Assembly (NCBI GenBank): GCA_029548365.1
Contig: JAKPNN010000021.1
Coordinates: 100,636 to 164,635 of the forward strand
Source of the DNA: Chloroflexota bacterium
GTDB taxonomy: Bacteria > Chloroflexota > Anaerolineae > Anaerolineales > Anaerolineaceae
Direction of reading: 5' to 3'
Length of the DNA stretch: 64,000 nucleotides
Below the pieces are notes generated by a model. That model had not been told where the DNA came from and ran no database searches. It was given only the letters and a program-made list of their open reading frames with translations. The position numbers and the translations under genes were made by a program. Shown here piece after piece: positions 40,913 through 49,686 of the stretch; position 1 is the first letter of the stretch, and every line of letters starts with the position of its first letter.

Positions 40913-42322
40913 TTAATCAACCAGGCCCATGGAAATATTATATTCTTCAATGGCGTCGGTCACAATCTGGGCTGCCTTATCCAGCGCTTCCTGGGGTGTC
41001 GCCACTCCAGCTAACACCTCTTCGATCGCGCCTTCAATGGTCTGCCGCGCAGTCGGGAAGACTCCAATCAAACCACCCTGAGTAACCCTGTTATTGGGTG
41101 CAAGGTGCAGTTGATCGACCGCAGTTTTAAATTGCGGATATTGATCACGCCATTCGATTGCCAGAGGGACTTCATAAGCGGTATCCCGGATTGGAAAATA
41201 ACCGGACATGGTGTGCCAGTAGGCTTGCTGTTCAGGTGAAGCCTGGTATTTAATAAATTCCCAGGCGCAAGCTTGCTCTTCCGGTAAACTGGCGTTGATG
41301 ATCCACAGCGATCCGCCGCCGATGATGGTTCCCGAGGTGTCAAAGGCTGCTTCGTTGGGTCGTGGCAGGTAAGCGGTGCCAATTTCAAATTTTCCGTCTA
41401 CCGTGTCCATGGCGCCGCGCAGCACAGCTGTTGAGTCGACAAACATGGCAGTCTGTTCAGCGTAGAAAGCGGTTCGGACATCAGCATTGACCCGGCCATA
41501 ATTACCCATCAAGCCTTCATCCCACATACCCTTCCACCATTCCAGGATAGCCACGCCTTCCGGGCTGTTAAATGTCGCCTCGGTTGCCAGGGCATCGCGC
41601 CCGTTCGCATTGTTGGCATAGTATCCGCCGGAAACGGCCAGATACTGTTCAAAGAACCAGCCATAGATGCTCATGGAAATACCAGAGACAACCACATTTC
41701 CAGAGGCGTCAACCTGGTTCAACACGCGGGCTGCTTCCCATATCTCTTCGAACGTCCTTGGTGGTTGTTCAGGATCCAAACCTGCTGCTCTAAACATGTC
41801 TTTGTTGTAATACAGCATCGGTGTGGACGTGTTAAATGGCATTGAAGCCTGGATACCGTCAACCGTGTAGTAGGCCAGCACATTGGGCTCAAGATCCGAA
41901 ACATCGTAATTGTCTTTATCAATGAACTCCTGAACAGGTGTGGTCATTCCCAGGTCTACCATCAAGCGTGTACCGATGTCATACAGCTGCATCACTGCCG
42001 GTACATCCTGAGATTGCAGACTTGCCCTCAATTTGTTCAACGCGTCATCGTAAGAGCCCTGGTAAATTGGTTCGACAAAGCATTGCGACTGTGAGGCATT
42101 GAAATCATCGGCCATCTGGGGAATAGCAACACCACCCAGATCGCCGCCCATGCTGTGCCAGAAGTCAATCTTCACCGTTTCCGCCGGCTCAGCGGGTGGC
42201 AGTTCGACTTCAGCAGCAGGCTCTTCCACAGCCGGCGTTTCGGCTGCAGGTTGACAGGCGGACAGAATCATTGTGAAAATGATCAGCACGCCGAGGAAAA
42301 ATAATACTCTTTTGTTCATCAT
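40913..42322 (-). CDS. ugpB: UgpB-like binding lipoprotein
   Basis: A secreted solute-binding protein of 469 residues with lipobox ILSAC (Cys about 23) and an acidic Pro/Glu/Ala linker to about residue 48. The family-1 binding fold shows UgpB features: 'IDFWHSMGGDLGG', 'MPFNTSTPMLYYNKDMFRAAG' (20-residue core region near 150), 'GGSLWI' and 'SGYFPIRDTAYE'. UgpB binds glycerol-3-phosphate or glycerophosphocholine. The neighbouring phosphodiesterase supports that ligand. Two permeases lie upstream; no ATPase gene is in this operon. Confidence 0.85.
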   Translation of the reverse strand: MMNKRVLFFLGVLIIFTMILSACQPAAETPAVEEPAAEVELPPAEPAETVKIDFWHSMGGDLGGVAIPQMADDFNASQSQCFVEPIYQGSYDDALNKLRASLQSQDVPAVMQLYDIGTRLMVDLGMTTPVQEFIDKDNYDVSDLEPNVLAYYTVDGIQASMPFNTSTPMLYYNKDMFRAAGLDPEQPPRTFEEIWEAARVLNQVDASGNVVVSGISMSIYGWFFEQYLAVSGGYYANNANGRDALATEATFNSPEGVAILEWWKGMWDEGLMGNYGRVNADVRTAFYAEQTAMFVDSTAVLRGAMDTVDGKFEIGTAYLPRPNEAAFDTSGTIIGGGSLWIINASLPEEQACAWEFIKYQASPEQQAYWHTMSGYFPIRDTAYEVPLAIEWRDQYPQFKTAVDQLHLAPNNRVTQGGLIGVFPTARQTIEGAIEEVLAGVATPQEALDKAAQIVTDAIEEYNISMGLVD

Positions 42323-42363
42323 TTATCTCCTTTTGAAAGTGAACAAATCATATCCGCTGGAAT

Positions 42364-43203
42364 TTACCCTTTAACAGCACCAGCGGTTAACCCACGGATG
42401 AGCTGCCGATTGCTAACAACAAATAAAGTCAATGTTGGGATCAAAATAAAAATTACACCCGCCATGATAATATTGATCATCAAGCGCTCTTCATCTTGAA
42501 GCAGTGCAATCCCAATCTGTACCGTCCGCATTGATGGATTATTGGTGACCAATAAAGGCCATAAATACTGGTTATAAGTCTGCAAAAAACTGTACACCGC
42601 TAATGTTCCTAAAGCAGGACGAGCCAGGGGCAAAACAATGGTGATCAGGAACCGAAAACTGCTGCAACCATCGATGGTAGCAGCATCCTTTAAGTCACGC
42701 GGGATCTTCAAGAAAAATTGGCGTAATAAGAATGTACCGAAACCCGTAGCCATAAACGGAACCGCCAAACCCTGGAATGTATCGGTCCATCCAATCTTTT
42801 TGATAAACAGGTAGTTTGGTATGATTGTCGCTTCCCAAGGGATCATCATGGTCGACAAAAACAAAAGGAAGAAGAAGTTGCGCCATTTAAAATCAATAAA
42901 GGCAAAAGCATACGCTGCCAGGCTGGCCGTAATTAACTGCCCCATCATGACCAGCAAAGATTGGATGATGCTGTTCAGCAAATAACGGGGCAATGGAGCC
43001 TGTGTCAGGGCACGTCGAATGTTGTCCAGACGAATGGCCGACGGGAATTGGAGCGGGGGGTAAGAACCCATTTCAGAATCAGACATCATGCTGATGTTGA
43101 AAGCCGACCAGATCGGATACAAAATGATCAGGGCAGCGATAATCAGGATCAAATATTGAGCGATAGTCTTCAATGGGCGCTTGCGAAAGCTCGATGTTTT
43201 CAT
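42364..43203 (-). CDS. ugpE: UgpE-like ABC permease
   Basis: A 279-residue permease of the sugar/glycerol-3-phosphate ABC class (MalG type) with six hydrophobic segments and the docking loop 'LKDAATIDGCSSFRFLITIV' near residue 190. Start ATG 43203 overlaps the stop of the partner permease as ATGA. It pairs with the gene at 43200-44150. The usual 'ILPLARPALGTLAVYSFL' follows the docking loop. Confidence 0.9.
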   Translation of the reverse strand: MKTSSFRKRPLKTIAQYLILIIAALIILYPIWSAFNISMMSDSEMGSYPPLQFPSAIRLDNIRRALTQAPLPRYLLNSIIQSLLVMMGQLITASLAAYAFAFIDFKWRNFFFLLFLSTMMIPWEATIIPNYLFIKKIGWTDTFQGLAVPFMATGFGTFLLRQFFLKIPRDLKDAATIDGCSSFRFLITIVLPLARPALGTLAVYSFLQTYNQYLWPLLVTNNPSMRTVQIGIALLQDEERLMINIIMAGVIFILIPTLTLFVVSNRQLIRGLTAGAVKG

Positions 43204-44150
43204 TCGTAATGAACCTTTCGTTCCAGGAAAACAAATTGGAAAATGGTCAATATCAGCATGATGAAAAATAACATGATCGATTGGGCAGCAGCAAATCCAA
43301 ACTTCCCATTGAAGTAAAACTCACGATAGATAGAATAGACCAGAAGGTTGGTCGATTCCAGCGGGCCGCCTGAGGTCATAATATGGATCGGAGTAAAAGT
43401 TTGGAAAGATGCCAGCGTATTCACAACCAGCAGGAAGAAGAAAGTAGACGAAAGCATTGGTAATGTGATATGAACAAATTTATTCCAGGCATTGGCGCCA
43501 TCAATCATCGCACTTTCATAAAGCTCTTCCGGAATTGTCTGCATTGCCGCCAGGATAATCACTGTGTTCATTCCTATTTGCAGCCAGACGGATGTCAGAG
43601 CAACAGATATCAATGCAGTGTTCGAGCTCACTAACCAGGGGATGTTAGGAATCCCCACCAGGCTCAACAGGTAATTAATCCCCACTGTGGGGTGATAGAT
43701 GTACTTAAACATCAAAGAGGCTGTTGCACCTGAAATCGCAATCGCAACCGAAAAGACCATCCTGAAAAAGGGAATGCCCTTAAGGCGGAGGTCGCCAAGC
43801 AATGCCAGTCCAAGCGAAATCGCGATTGTCGTCGGTACATTGTAAAGAACAAATATAAAAGACTTCTTTAAACTGTTGATAAAGTTGGGAGTCTCAAATA
43901 AGCGTTGATAATTCAATAAACCTACAAATTTCGCCAAACGACCAATTGGATCAGTAATGTACGCGCTGATTTGAAATGATCGAATCAATGGGATGAACAC
44001 AAAGGCGATAAACAGAATTAACGCCGGGCTGAGGTATAACATCGCCTCGAGAAAATTCTTAATGGCTCTTTTTCTTTTACCCGCTGTGTTTGAAAAGCCA
44101 GTTTGGGTTCTGCTTGCGGAAAGTATGTTTTGCATCTGACTCTGTGGCAT
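43200..44150 (-). CDS. ugpA: UgpA-like ABC permease
   Basis: A permease of 316 residues (MalF/UgpA type) with six hydrophobic segments, a cytoplasmic N-terminal tail of about 35 residues rich in Lys and Arg, and the docking loop 'LYESAMIDGANAWNKFVHITLP'-type region near residue 210. It is the first gene of the leftward ugp-type operon. A GAGG lies 9 bp before the ATG. No matching ATPase (UgpC) is nearby, so a shared ATPase from elsewhere is likely. Confidence 0.88.
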   Translation of the reverse strand: MPQSQMQNILSASRTQTGFSNTAGKRKRAIKNFLEAMLYLSPALILFIAFVFIPLIRSFQISAYITDPIGRLAKFVGLLNYQRLFETPNFINSLKKSFIFVLYNVPTTIAISLGLALLGDLRLKGIPFFRMVFSVAIAISGATASLMFKYIYHPTVGINYLLSLVGIPNIPWLVSSNTALISVALTSVWLQIGMNTVIILAAMQTIPEELYESAMIDGANAWNKFVHITLPMLSSTFFFLLVVNTLASFQTFTPIHIMTSGGPLESTNLLVYSIYREFYFNGKFGFAAAQSIMLFFIMLILTIFQFVFLERKVHYE

Positions 44151-44346
44151 TTAGTAAAACCTCTTCATTTGGGAAATTGCATTAATTTGCAGTATCTTGA
44201 CGATGACGAGATAATCTTATTTTTCATTTCACATGAGGTAATGCTCAGAATTATTATAACACGATAAAATGGTTTTTTTATTCGAAAATATTATTCTAAC
44301 AAATCTTTAATGTTAAAATAATCGGACTTGTGCGAACTCACGCGTA
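44151..44346. other. AT-rich upstream region of the ugp-type operon
   Basis: No gene seen. On the minus strand a TATAAT (44253-44258) could be the -10 box for ugpA, but no good -35 box lies at the right distance. Confidence 0.3.
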
Positions 44347-44395
44347 GCGAAAAACAAGAGTTCCAGGCTTCGAAATGGAAACCGAACGACCCTGA
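44347..44395 (+). repeat. Copy of the 3' end of the amino-acid permease gene
   Basis: These 49 bp match 39784-39832, the last codons and stop of the permease at 39152, with one mismatch (A to G). It is an orphan fragment with no permease body before it. Confidence 0.9.
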
Positions 44396-44397
44396 GC

Positions 44398-44415
44398 CAG
44401 GGTTTTAAAACCCTG
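44398..44415. other. Perfect palindrome after the duplicated fragment
   Basis: CAGGGTTTTAAAACCCTG is an 18-bp perfect palindrome. It may act as a weak terminator or be the scar of the duplication. The rest up to 44520 shows no gene. Confidence 0.45.
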
Positions 44416-44520
44416 TACCATTGAAAACCGAGATCAACCTCAGTTCAATCCCCTCACCATAGCAAATTGTGTTTTCTAATTCCCAATTAATCAAAAATGA
44501 TTCGCTGCTTTATAAAGCGA

Positions 44521-46377
44521 CTATCGTAAAAAGACGGGTATGAAATTTTTCAACCAGTCAAAATAAGGGTAGATTGGATTAAATTCAAAAGCACCAATAT
44601 CACAAGCCGGACCATAAGGCCGAGCAATACCGCGCTGGTCTGTAGACGGGCAATTAATATTGTAAGCTGCATCAATCGCCGGTGAACCCGGCAAAAGCGC
44701 ATGGGTCTGTGTTGGCCCGTTGTTGCTCGCCAGGGGTCCGATCTTGGGGTTACCCGAAAATTCCGCATTGCAGCTTCCATCGCCAACAAAGTTGTGAGAT
44801 TGATAATAAATTTCGCCAGAATTAACACAATCGCCACCAATTGACCTGGCAATCAATGTGCTGGAATATACCAGTGTGCTGCCAACCCCATTAAGTACAC
44901 CGCCGCCTTCACCTGTGGCTTTATTAAACGCAATTGTATTGTAATAACTGGCAAAGCTTCCGCCATCTAGGTTTTGTATACCTCCGCCTTGTTCTGCTTG
45001 ATTTGCGGAGATGGTGCTGTTTTTGATAAGCATGCTACCTCCCCAATTCCTCATCGCACCGCCGTAACTGGCAGAGTTACCATAAAAAGTGCTCGTATAA
45101 ATATCCATGATATTCCAATTCAGGATCGCACCGCCATAAAGTGCATTGTTCTCGTTGAATGTACTGTCGAAAACATCAACCTGTCCGATATTCCGGATCG
45201 CCCCGCCCTGTATGCCCCCAGAATTGTGAAGAAATTGGCTTAATTCAACTGTTAATGTACCTGCATTATTAATACCACCCCCCCCTAAGGCAGAGTTGTA
45301 CCAAATTGTATCTCTATCAACATCTAAATAACCCAGGTTGTAGATACCTCCGCCTTCTTCATCTGCTGAGTTCTGATAGTATGAATTATTAGAGCTTATA
45401 AGTGTTGCAGCGTCGGAATTCTTGATCGCACCACCATGCACTGCCTGATTGCTTGTTAAATAGCTGTTTGAAATTCTCATATTATTATAAATATTGCCAT
45501 AATTATATACAGCCCCACCGCTGATCGCGGAATTATTAAAAAATGTACTCTCCGATACTACTAATTCAGTCCAATTCAGGATCGCACCGCCCTCATCCGA
45601 TTCGTTTTCGGAAAAGTGGCTCTTGCCAATCGCTACACTTCCGATATTCCTGATCGCCCCACCATGATTTACACTGGAATTGGATATAAATCGGATATTC
45701 TGAACCGTTAATAAGCCCTGGTTTTCAATACCCCCACCCCAGATGGCAGAGTTGTAGTGAAAAATACCTCCAGATGTATATAAAGTCCCCAGGTTGCAGA
45801 TGGCTCCACCAGAACTGTAACTTTTTCCTTGTGCCTTATTTTTATAAAATGAACAATCGTAAGCCTGCACACTTCCGTTTTCACCGACATAAATCGCCCC
45901 ACCATTACCTTTTGCATGGTTAAAATTAAAACTGCAGTCATACAGGTAGGCTTTTGCACCCTTATGAAGATAAATGCCCGCACCATCACCATCGACATAC
46001 CCATAAATGATCTCGATGTTTTTCATCGAAACCTCAACATTATTAGAGACCTCAAACACCCGCATATGATCACCACCACTGATTCTGACCTTTTGTGCCA
46101 GTGAAGTTCCATCAATCGTCACATTTTTTTGAATAAATAATGGGTTATCCACAGCCGTAATGGTGTATCCTGAAAGCGGTGTGGCAAAGTTAATCGTATC
46201 GCCTGAAATGGCATCTAATAATGCTTGCCGTAAGGACCCCGGCCCAGTGTTGTTGGTATTGGTCACGGTGATTGTTTTTGCTGAAACAGGCTTAACGGTG
46301 ACACCAAGACTGGTTAGCAGCACGAAAGTAAGAAATAGGATCATTAATAATCTCAAGTAGCGAGTATTGTTCATCAT
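44521..46377 (-). CDS. Secreted right-handed beta-helix repeat protein
   Basis: A secreted protein of 618 residues. The ATG at 46377 has AAAGGAG upstream and is followed by a signal peptide ('LMILFLTFVLLTSLGVTVKPVSA'-like, about residues 8-33). The mature part opens with 'ITVTNTNNTGPGSLRQALLD', the start module of CSLREA/polymorphic beta-helix proteins. It continues as many repeats of the type N-S-A-x-x-G-G-A-I-x-N, and ends with a choice-of-anchor Q-like segment 'LLPGSPAIDAAYN...DIGAFEF'. Such proteins are surface or secreted carbohydrate-interacting proteins or adhesins; no catalytic triad is visible. The longer frame to 46476 has no ribosome-binding site. Confidence 0.82.
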   Translation of the reverse strand: MMNNTRYLRLLMILFLTFVLLTSLGVTVKPVSAKTITVTNTNNTGPGSLRQALLDAISGDTINFATPLSGYTITAVDNPLFIQKNVTIDGTSLAQKVRISGGDHMRVFEVSNNVEVSMKNIEIIYGYVDGDGAGIYLHKGAKAYLYDCSFNFNHAKGNGGAIYVGENGSVQAYDCSFYKNKAQGKSYSSGGAICNLGTLYTSGGIFHYNSAIWGGGIENQGLLTVQNIRFISNSSVNHGGAIRNIGSVAIGKSHFSENESDEGGAILNWTELVVSESTFFNNSAISGGAVYNYGNIYNNMRISNSYLTSNQAVHGGAIKNSDAATLISSNNSYYQNSADEEGGGIYNLGYLDVDRDTIWYNSALGGGGINNAGTLTVELSQFLHNSGGIQGGAIRNIGQVDVFDSTFNENNALYGGAILNWNIMDIYTSTFYGNSASYGGAMRNWGGSMLIKNSTISANQAEQGGGIQNLDGGSFASYYNTIAFNKATGEGGGVLNGVGSTLVYSSTLIARSIGGDCVNSGEIYYQSHNFVGDGSCNAEFSGNPKIGPLASNNGPTQTHALLPGSPAIDAAYNINCPSTDQRGIARPYGPACDIGAFEFNPIYPYFDWLKNFIPVFLR

Positions 46378-46590
46378 AACGACTCCTTTCTTTCGAAAAA
46401 TATTTCTGTCGAAAAACTGTGTGACACTATTGTTAATGATTATAGAGCTTATAGTACAGTATACATTGAAATACAAATATATTCAAGAAAATCATCGAGA
46501 GTGTTAAAAACAAATGGTAATCATAATTGGTTTATGAATGAACATAATAATTTTTAGCATTTACGATTATTATGAATATTATATTAATTC

Positions 46591-46702
46591 GTAGGGGCAA
46601 CCCTCTGTGGTTGCCCTGCCCATAGGACACCTTCGGGTTGGGCTGACACAGCTCAATACCCTTGCAGGGCACAGGAAGTGCTACGCGAAGGTCCGCCCCT
46701 AC
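46591..46702. mobile_element. MITE-like inverted-repeat element
   Basis: A 112-bp stretch bounded by GTAGGGGC (46591-46598) and GCCCCTAC (46695-46702), with inner complementary parts (GGGCAACC...GGTTGCCC near the left end). It is GC-rich in an AT-rich intergenic region (46378-46901) that otherwise holds no gene. No coding capacity; it could be a non-autonomous element or REP-type repeat. Confidence 0.5.
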
Positions 46703-46901
46703 ACATGACGCTGAATTAAGAACTGACCCATTTTCAACACATTCTTATGCTTTCCGTTATGGGCTGTTTCACATTCGCAGAACCAAAAAAGCTTGCCCAG
46801 GGTGATTAACCCATTTATAATCAATTGGCAGAACCATCCACAAGTCAAAACCCACTATGCTGAAAGAAAATCCAATGAATAACTCCACAAGGAGATCGCC
46901 C

Positions 46902-47396
46902 ATGAATACCCCAGCGCTGATCCTGTCCGGAATTGCAGTCATCCTGTTGATTGTTGCCCTCATCCGGGGTGAAAACCTGGCGATTGCCGGGATCAAACTG
47001 GCTGGCGCCACTGTGTGGAACAACCTGCTCCTGCTGATTGCCAGTTTTTTAATCGCAGGCTTGATGCAGGTGCTGCTGCCAGGAACGTTGATTGCAAAAT
47101 GGATGGGGGATTCCGCCGGGATTAAGGCAATTCTGATTGGTTGTGTTGCCGGTGGGATCGTGCCGGGTTCACCCTACGCTGTATTCCCGATTGTCGCCGG
47201 GTTCTACAAAGCTGGCGCTGGTTTGGGTGCCATCATCGGGTTTGTCACTGCCTGGTCCCTGTGGTCAATTTCCCGCCTGCCCATAGAAATGGCGCTGATC
47301 AACCCCAAAACCGCCCTGCTGCGATATGCCATCACCTTTATCATCCCGCCCTTAGCCGGCCTGGCAGCGCATGCCTTGGGTAAGTTCATGGTGTAA
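46902..47396 (+). CDS. Small permease-like membrane protein
   Basis: A membrane protein of 164 residues with about four to five hydrophobic segments. AAGGAG with 7-bp spacing selects ATG 46902. The motif 'GTLIAKWMGDSAGIKAILIG' and 'AGGIVPGSPYAVFPIVAGF' resemble one half of the DUF318/ArsP-type permeases, which occur as half-size proteins in some genomes. No partner half is adjacent. It converges on the alanine-racemase gene. The transported compound is unknown. Confidence 0.7.
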   Translation: MNTPALILSGIAVILLIVALIRGENLAIAGIKLAGATVWNNLLLLIASFLIAGLMQVLLPGTLIAKWMGDSAGIKAILIGCVAGGIVPGSPYAVFPIVAGFYKAGAGLGAIIGFVTAWSLWSISRLPIEMALINPKTALLRYAITFIIPPLAGLAAHALGKFMV

Positions 47397-47453
47397 ACAA
47401 AACCCATTCACCTCTGTTGTTATTAATTCTTTTGTCTGGGTTAACCTGCTCAC

Positions 47454-48575
47454 CTAAGTTAAATACACGCGCGTCACCCGCGGGTTGATCTGGCATGTTA
47501 CCTCATAGGTGATGGTATCCAGCTTCTGCGCCCACTCTTCACAGGTGATCTCCTCATCACCGCTCCTGCCCATCAACACGACCTCATCCCCCACCTTTAC
47601 GTCCGTCGATGGTCCCAGGTCAACCATGCTCTGATCCATACATACCCGCCCCACCAGTGGGTACGAGCGCCCGTTGATCAGCACCCTGCCCCGGTTTGAA
47701 AACAGGCGATTAAAGCCATCCGCGTAGCCTGCGGGAATGGTGCCGATCCAGGTGTCTTGCGGGGCAAACCAGGTGCGCCCGTACCCGATACTCGTCCCGG
47801 CGGTTACGTGTTTGAGAAATGATACGCGTGTGTAAAAACTCATCCCGGGTTTAAGGGAGATCGTGCGCGGGGTGCGCGGGTCGGGATATGTCCCATACAC
47901 CATCACACCCGGGCGCATCATATCCAGCCAGCCCGGCTCATGCCCCAGCACCGCGCCCGAGTTGGCACAGTGCACCAGGTCCACCTGCCGACCGATGGCT
48001 TTATGGATATCCTCAACCACAGCCTTGAAGCGCTGAATCTGTCCCCGGGTGTAATCCGGGTCGGGGTCATCGCTGATCGGCAGGTGGGTGAATATCCCCT
48101 CCAGCGCCAGGTTTGGACAATGCTGATCAATGGCTGTTGCCAGCGCTGGCGCGTCTGAGATGGTCACTCCAATGCGCCCCATGCCGGTCTCCACCTTGAG
48201 GTGTACAGATTGCCGCTTCCCTGCTGCGGCGCTGGCGGTTTGCAGCGCCAGGATATTATCCAGCTCGCATACCGTCAACACCAGGTCGTTGTGGACTGCC
48301 GCCGCCATTTCCTCTTCAAAGACCGGTGAAAACTTTAAAATCGGCAAGCGGATACCCGCCTGCCGCAACTGCATGCCCTCCGGAACCGTAGCCACGCCCA
48401 GCCAATCCACACCGATTTCCTCTGCCATCCGGGAGACTTCCACCGCGCCGTGCCCGTAAGCATTCGCCTTCACCGCAATCAACAGCTTGCGCTCAGCGCC
48501 AATCGCCTGGCGAATGCCGTTAATATTGAAGCGGATATGATCCAGATGAATGCGGATGTGAGTCTGGTACAGCAT
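47454..48575 (-). CDS. alr: Alanine racemase
   Basis: A PLP enzyme of 373 residues, the usual Alr length. The N-terminal TIM barrel carries the PLP Lys in 'LLIAVKANAYGHG' (about residue 35), and the C-terminal beta domain the second catalytic Tyr in 'SIGYGRTW'; 'GRVCMDQSMVDLG' is also typical. It interconverts L- and D-alanine. It is the last gene of the ornithine operon, 11 bp after the ornithine racemase gene. Because the OrtAB thiolase releases D-alanine, this copy may feed that product into L-alanine and pyruvate, besides serving cell-wall synthesis. Confidence 0.9.
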   Translation of the reverse strand: MLYQTHIRIHLDHIRFNINGIRQAIGAERKLLIAVKANAYGHGAVEVSRMAEEIGVDWLGVATVPEGMQLRQAGIRLPILKFSPVFEEEMAAAVHNDLVLTVCELDNILALQTASAAAGKRQSVHLKVETGMGRIGVTISDAPALATAIDQHCPNLALEGIFTHLPISDDPDPDYTRGQIQRFKAVVEDIHKAIGRQVDLVHCANSGAVLGHEPGWLDMMRPGVMVYGTYPDPRTPRTISLKPGMSFYTRVSFLKHVTAGTSIGYGRTWFAPQDTWIGTIPAGYADGFNRLFSNRGRVLINGRSYPLVGRVCMDQSMVDLGPSTDVKVGDEVVLMGRSGDEEITCEEWAQKLDTITYEVTCQINPRVTRVYLT

Positions 48576-48586
48576 GATTAACCTAA

Positions 48587-49669
48587 TTATAATCCTTGCA
48601 CAACTTTTTTCTCAACATAAGGCGAAGTCGAAGCGGCTAAAAGCGCGCTGTAAGTTGGCATAAAGGCAACCTCATCGCCCAGTTGCAGCGATTGATGTGC
48701 ATCGCTTACATCCAGCACCAGGTGATCGCTGCTGCCGCCCAGCACGATGATCCCATCATCCTCCGGTGTCAGACCTTCAATGTCCACGTCCTGGCGACCC
48801 ATGTTGAGCAAAGCGCGTTTGCGCACACCCCGATCCTCAAATTCCACCTGGTTGCCAAAGGCATCCTGTCCGCGTGGCCCGATCGGGATCGAAGGTTTGC
48901 TTTCAAGCTCGATGATTTCCGCCACGACCCGCAAGCCATCCTGGCGCGTCCCCGGCAGGGGGGAACGGTCGAGCACGTTGCGCCCCAAGATGATCGCCTC
49001 GCCAATCCGGAAGTGATTGATCTCAGGCGGCATACCGCCCTCCATCAGCAGGGGTAGGTTGGCGCTGTTTCCACCGGAGAGCAGTTCCAACGGCAGTCCT
49101 GTCGCCTCGCGGCAGGCATCCCGGCAGTCAATCAGGGTGCGCATGTTTTCCGGCGTAGGGATCACACCCCCATAACAGGCCAGGTTGGCGCCCAGCCCGG
49201 CAATCTCAATATTGGGCAGTCGGGCGGCATTTTCCACCAACGGAACCACACGATCAGGCCACACACCCTCGCGCAGGTCACCCACGTCCACCATGATGAT
49301 CACTTTGTGGGCCCTATTTAATCCCACCGCCGCCTGTGACAGCGCTTCCAGCGTCCCCAGGGATGAGTTCAACGAGTAGTCTGCATAGCGAATGACGTTC
49401 TCTACCTCGCACAGCGCAGGCAATCTCAACATTAAACGGGGCATTTCCGGGTAGGTTTCGGCAGCCAGGCGTAGATTTTCGGCCCGCGAATCGGCCAGCA
49501 TGTCAGCGCCTTCTTCTTTAAACACTTTTTGAATCGCCGGATGTGCGCGCAGCACCTTGGATACACATGCTACCTGTGCGCCACGCTCGTGGCATAACCC
49601 AAGGATGTACCTGACGTTTTCAGCAATCCGGTCGGGAAATATTTCGAGTCGGGGGGTATACATATTCAA
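48587..49669 (-). CDS. orr: Ornithine racemase (alanine/ornithine racemase family)
   Basis: A 360-residue fold-type III PLP enzyme. The PLP Lys is in 'VACVSKVLRAHP' near residue 38; 'MLADSRAENL', 'GLGANLACYGGVIPTPENM', 'ELLSGGNSANLPLL' and 'RIGEAIILGRNV' are family marks. It converts L-ornithine to D-ornithine, the substrate of the ornithine aminomutase encoded upstream in the operon. The start ATG 49669 is preferred over one two codons in. The family also includes general amino-acid racemases; the operon makes ornithine the likely substrate. Confidence 0.88.
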   Translation of the reverse strand: MNMYTPRLEIFPDRIAENVRYILGLCHERGAQVACVSKVLRAHPAIQKVFKEEGADMLADSRAENLRLAAETYPEMPRLMLRLPALCEVENVIRYADYSLNSSLGTLEALSQAAVGLNRAHKVIIMVDVGDLREGVWPDRVVPLVENAARLPNIEIAGLGANLACYGGVIPTPENMRTLIDCRDACREATGLPLELLSGGNSANLPLLMEGGMPPEINHFRIGEAIILGRNVLDRSPLPGTRQDGLRVVAEIIELESKPSIPIGPRGQDAFGNQVEFEDRGVRKRALLNMGRQDVDIEGLTPEDDGIIVLGGSSDHLVLDVSDAHQSLQLGDEVAFMPTYSALLAASTSPYVEKKVVQGL

Positions 49670-49686
49670 TCAAATCCTTTCTAATG

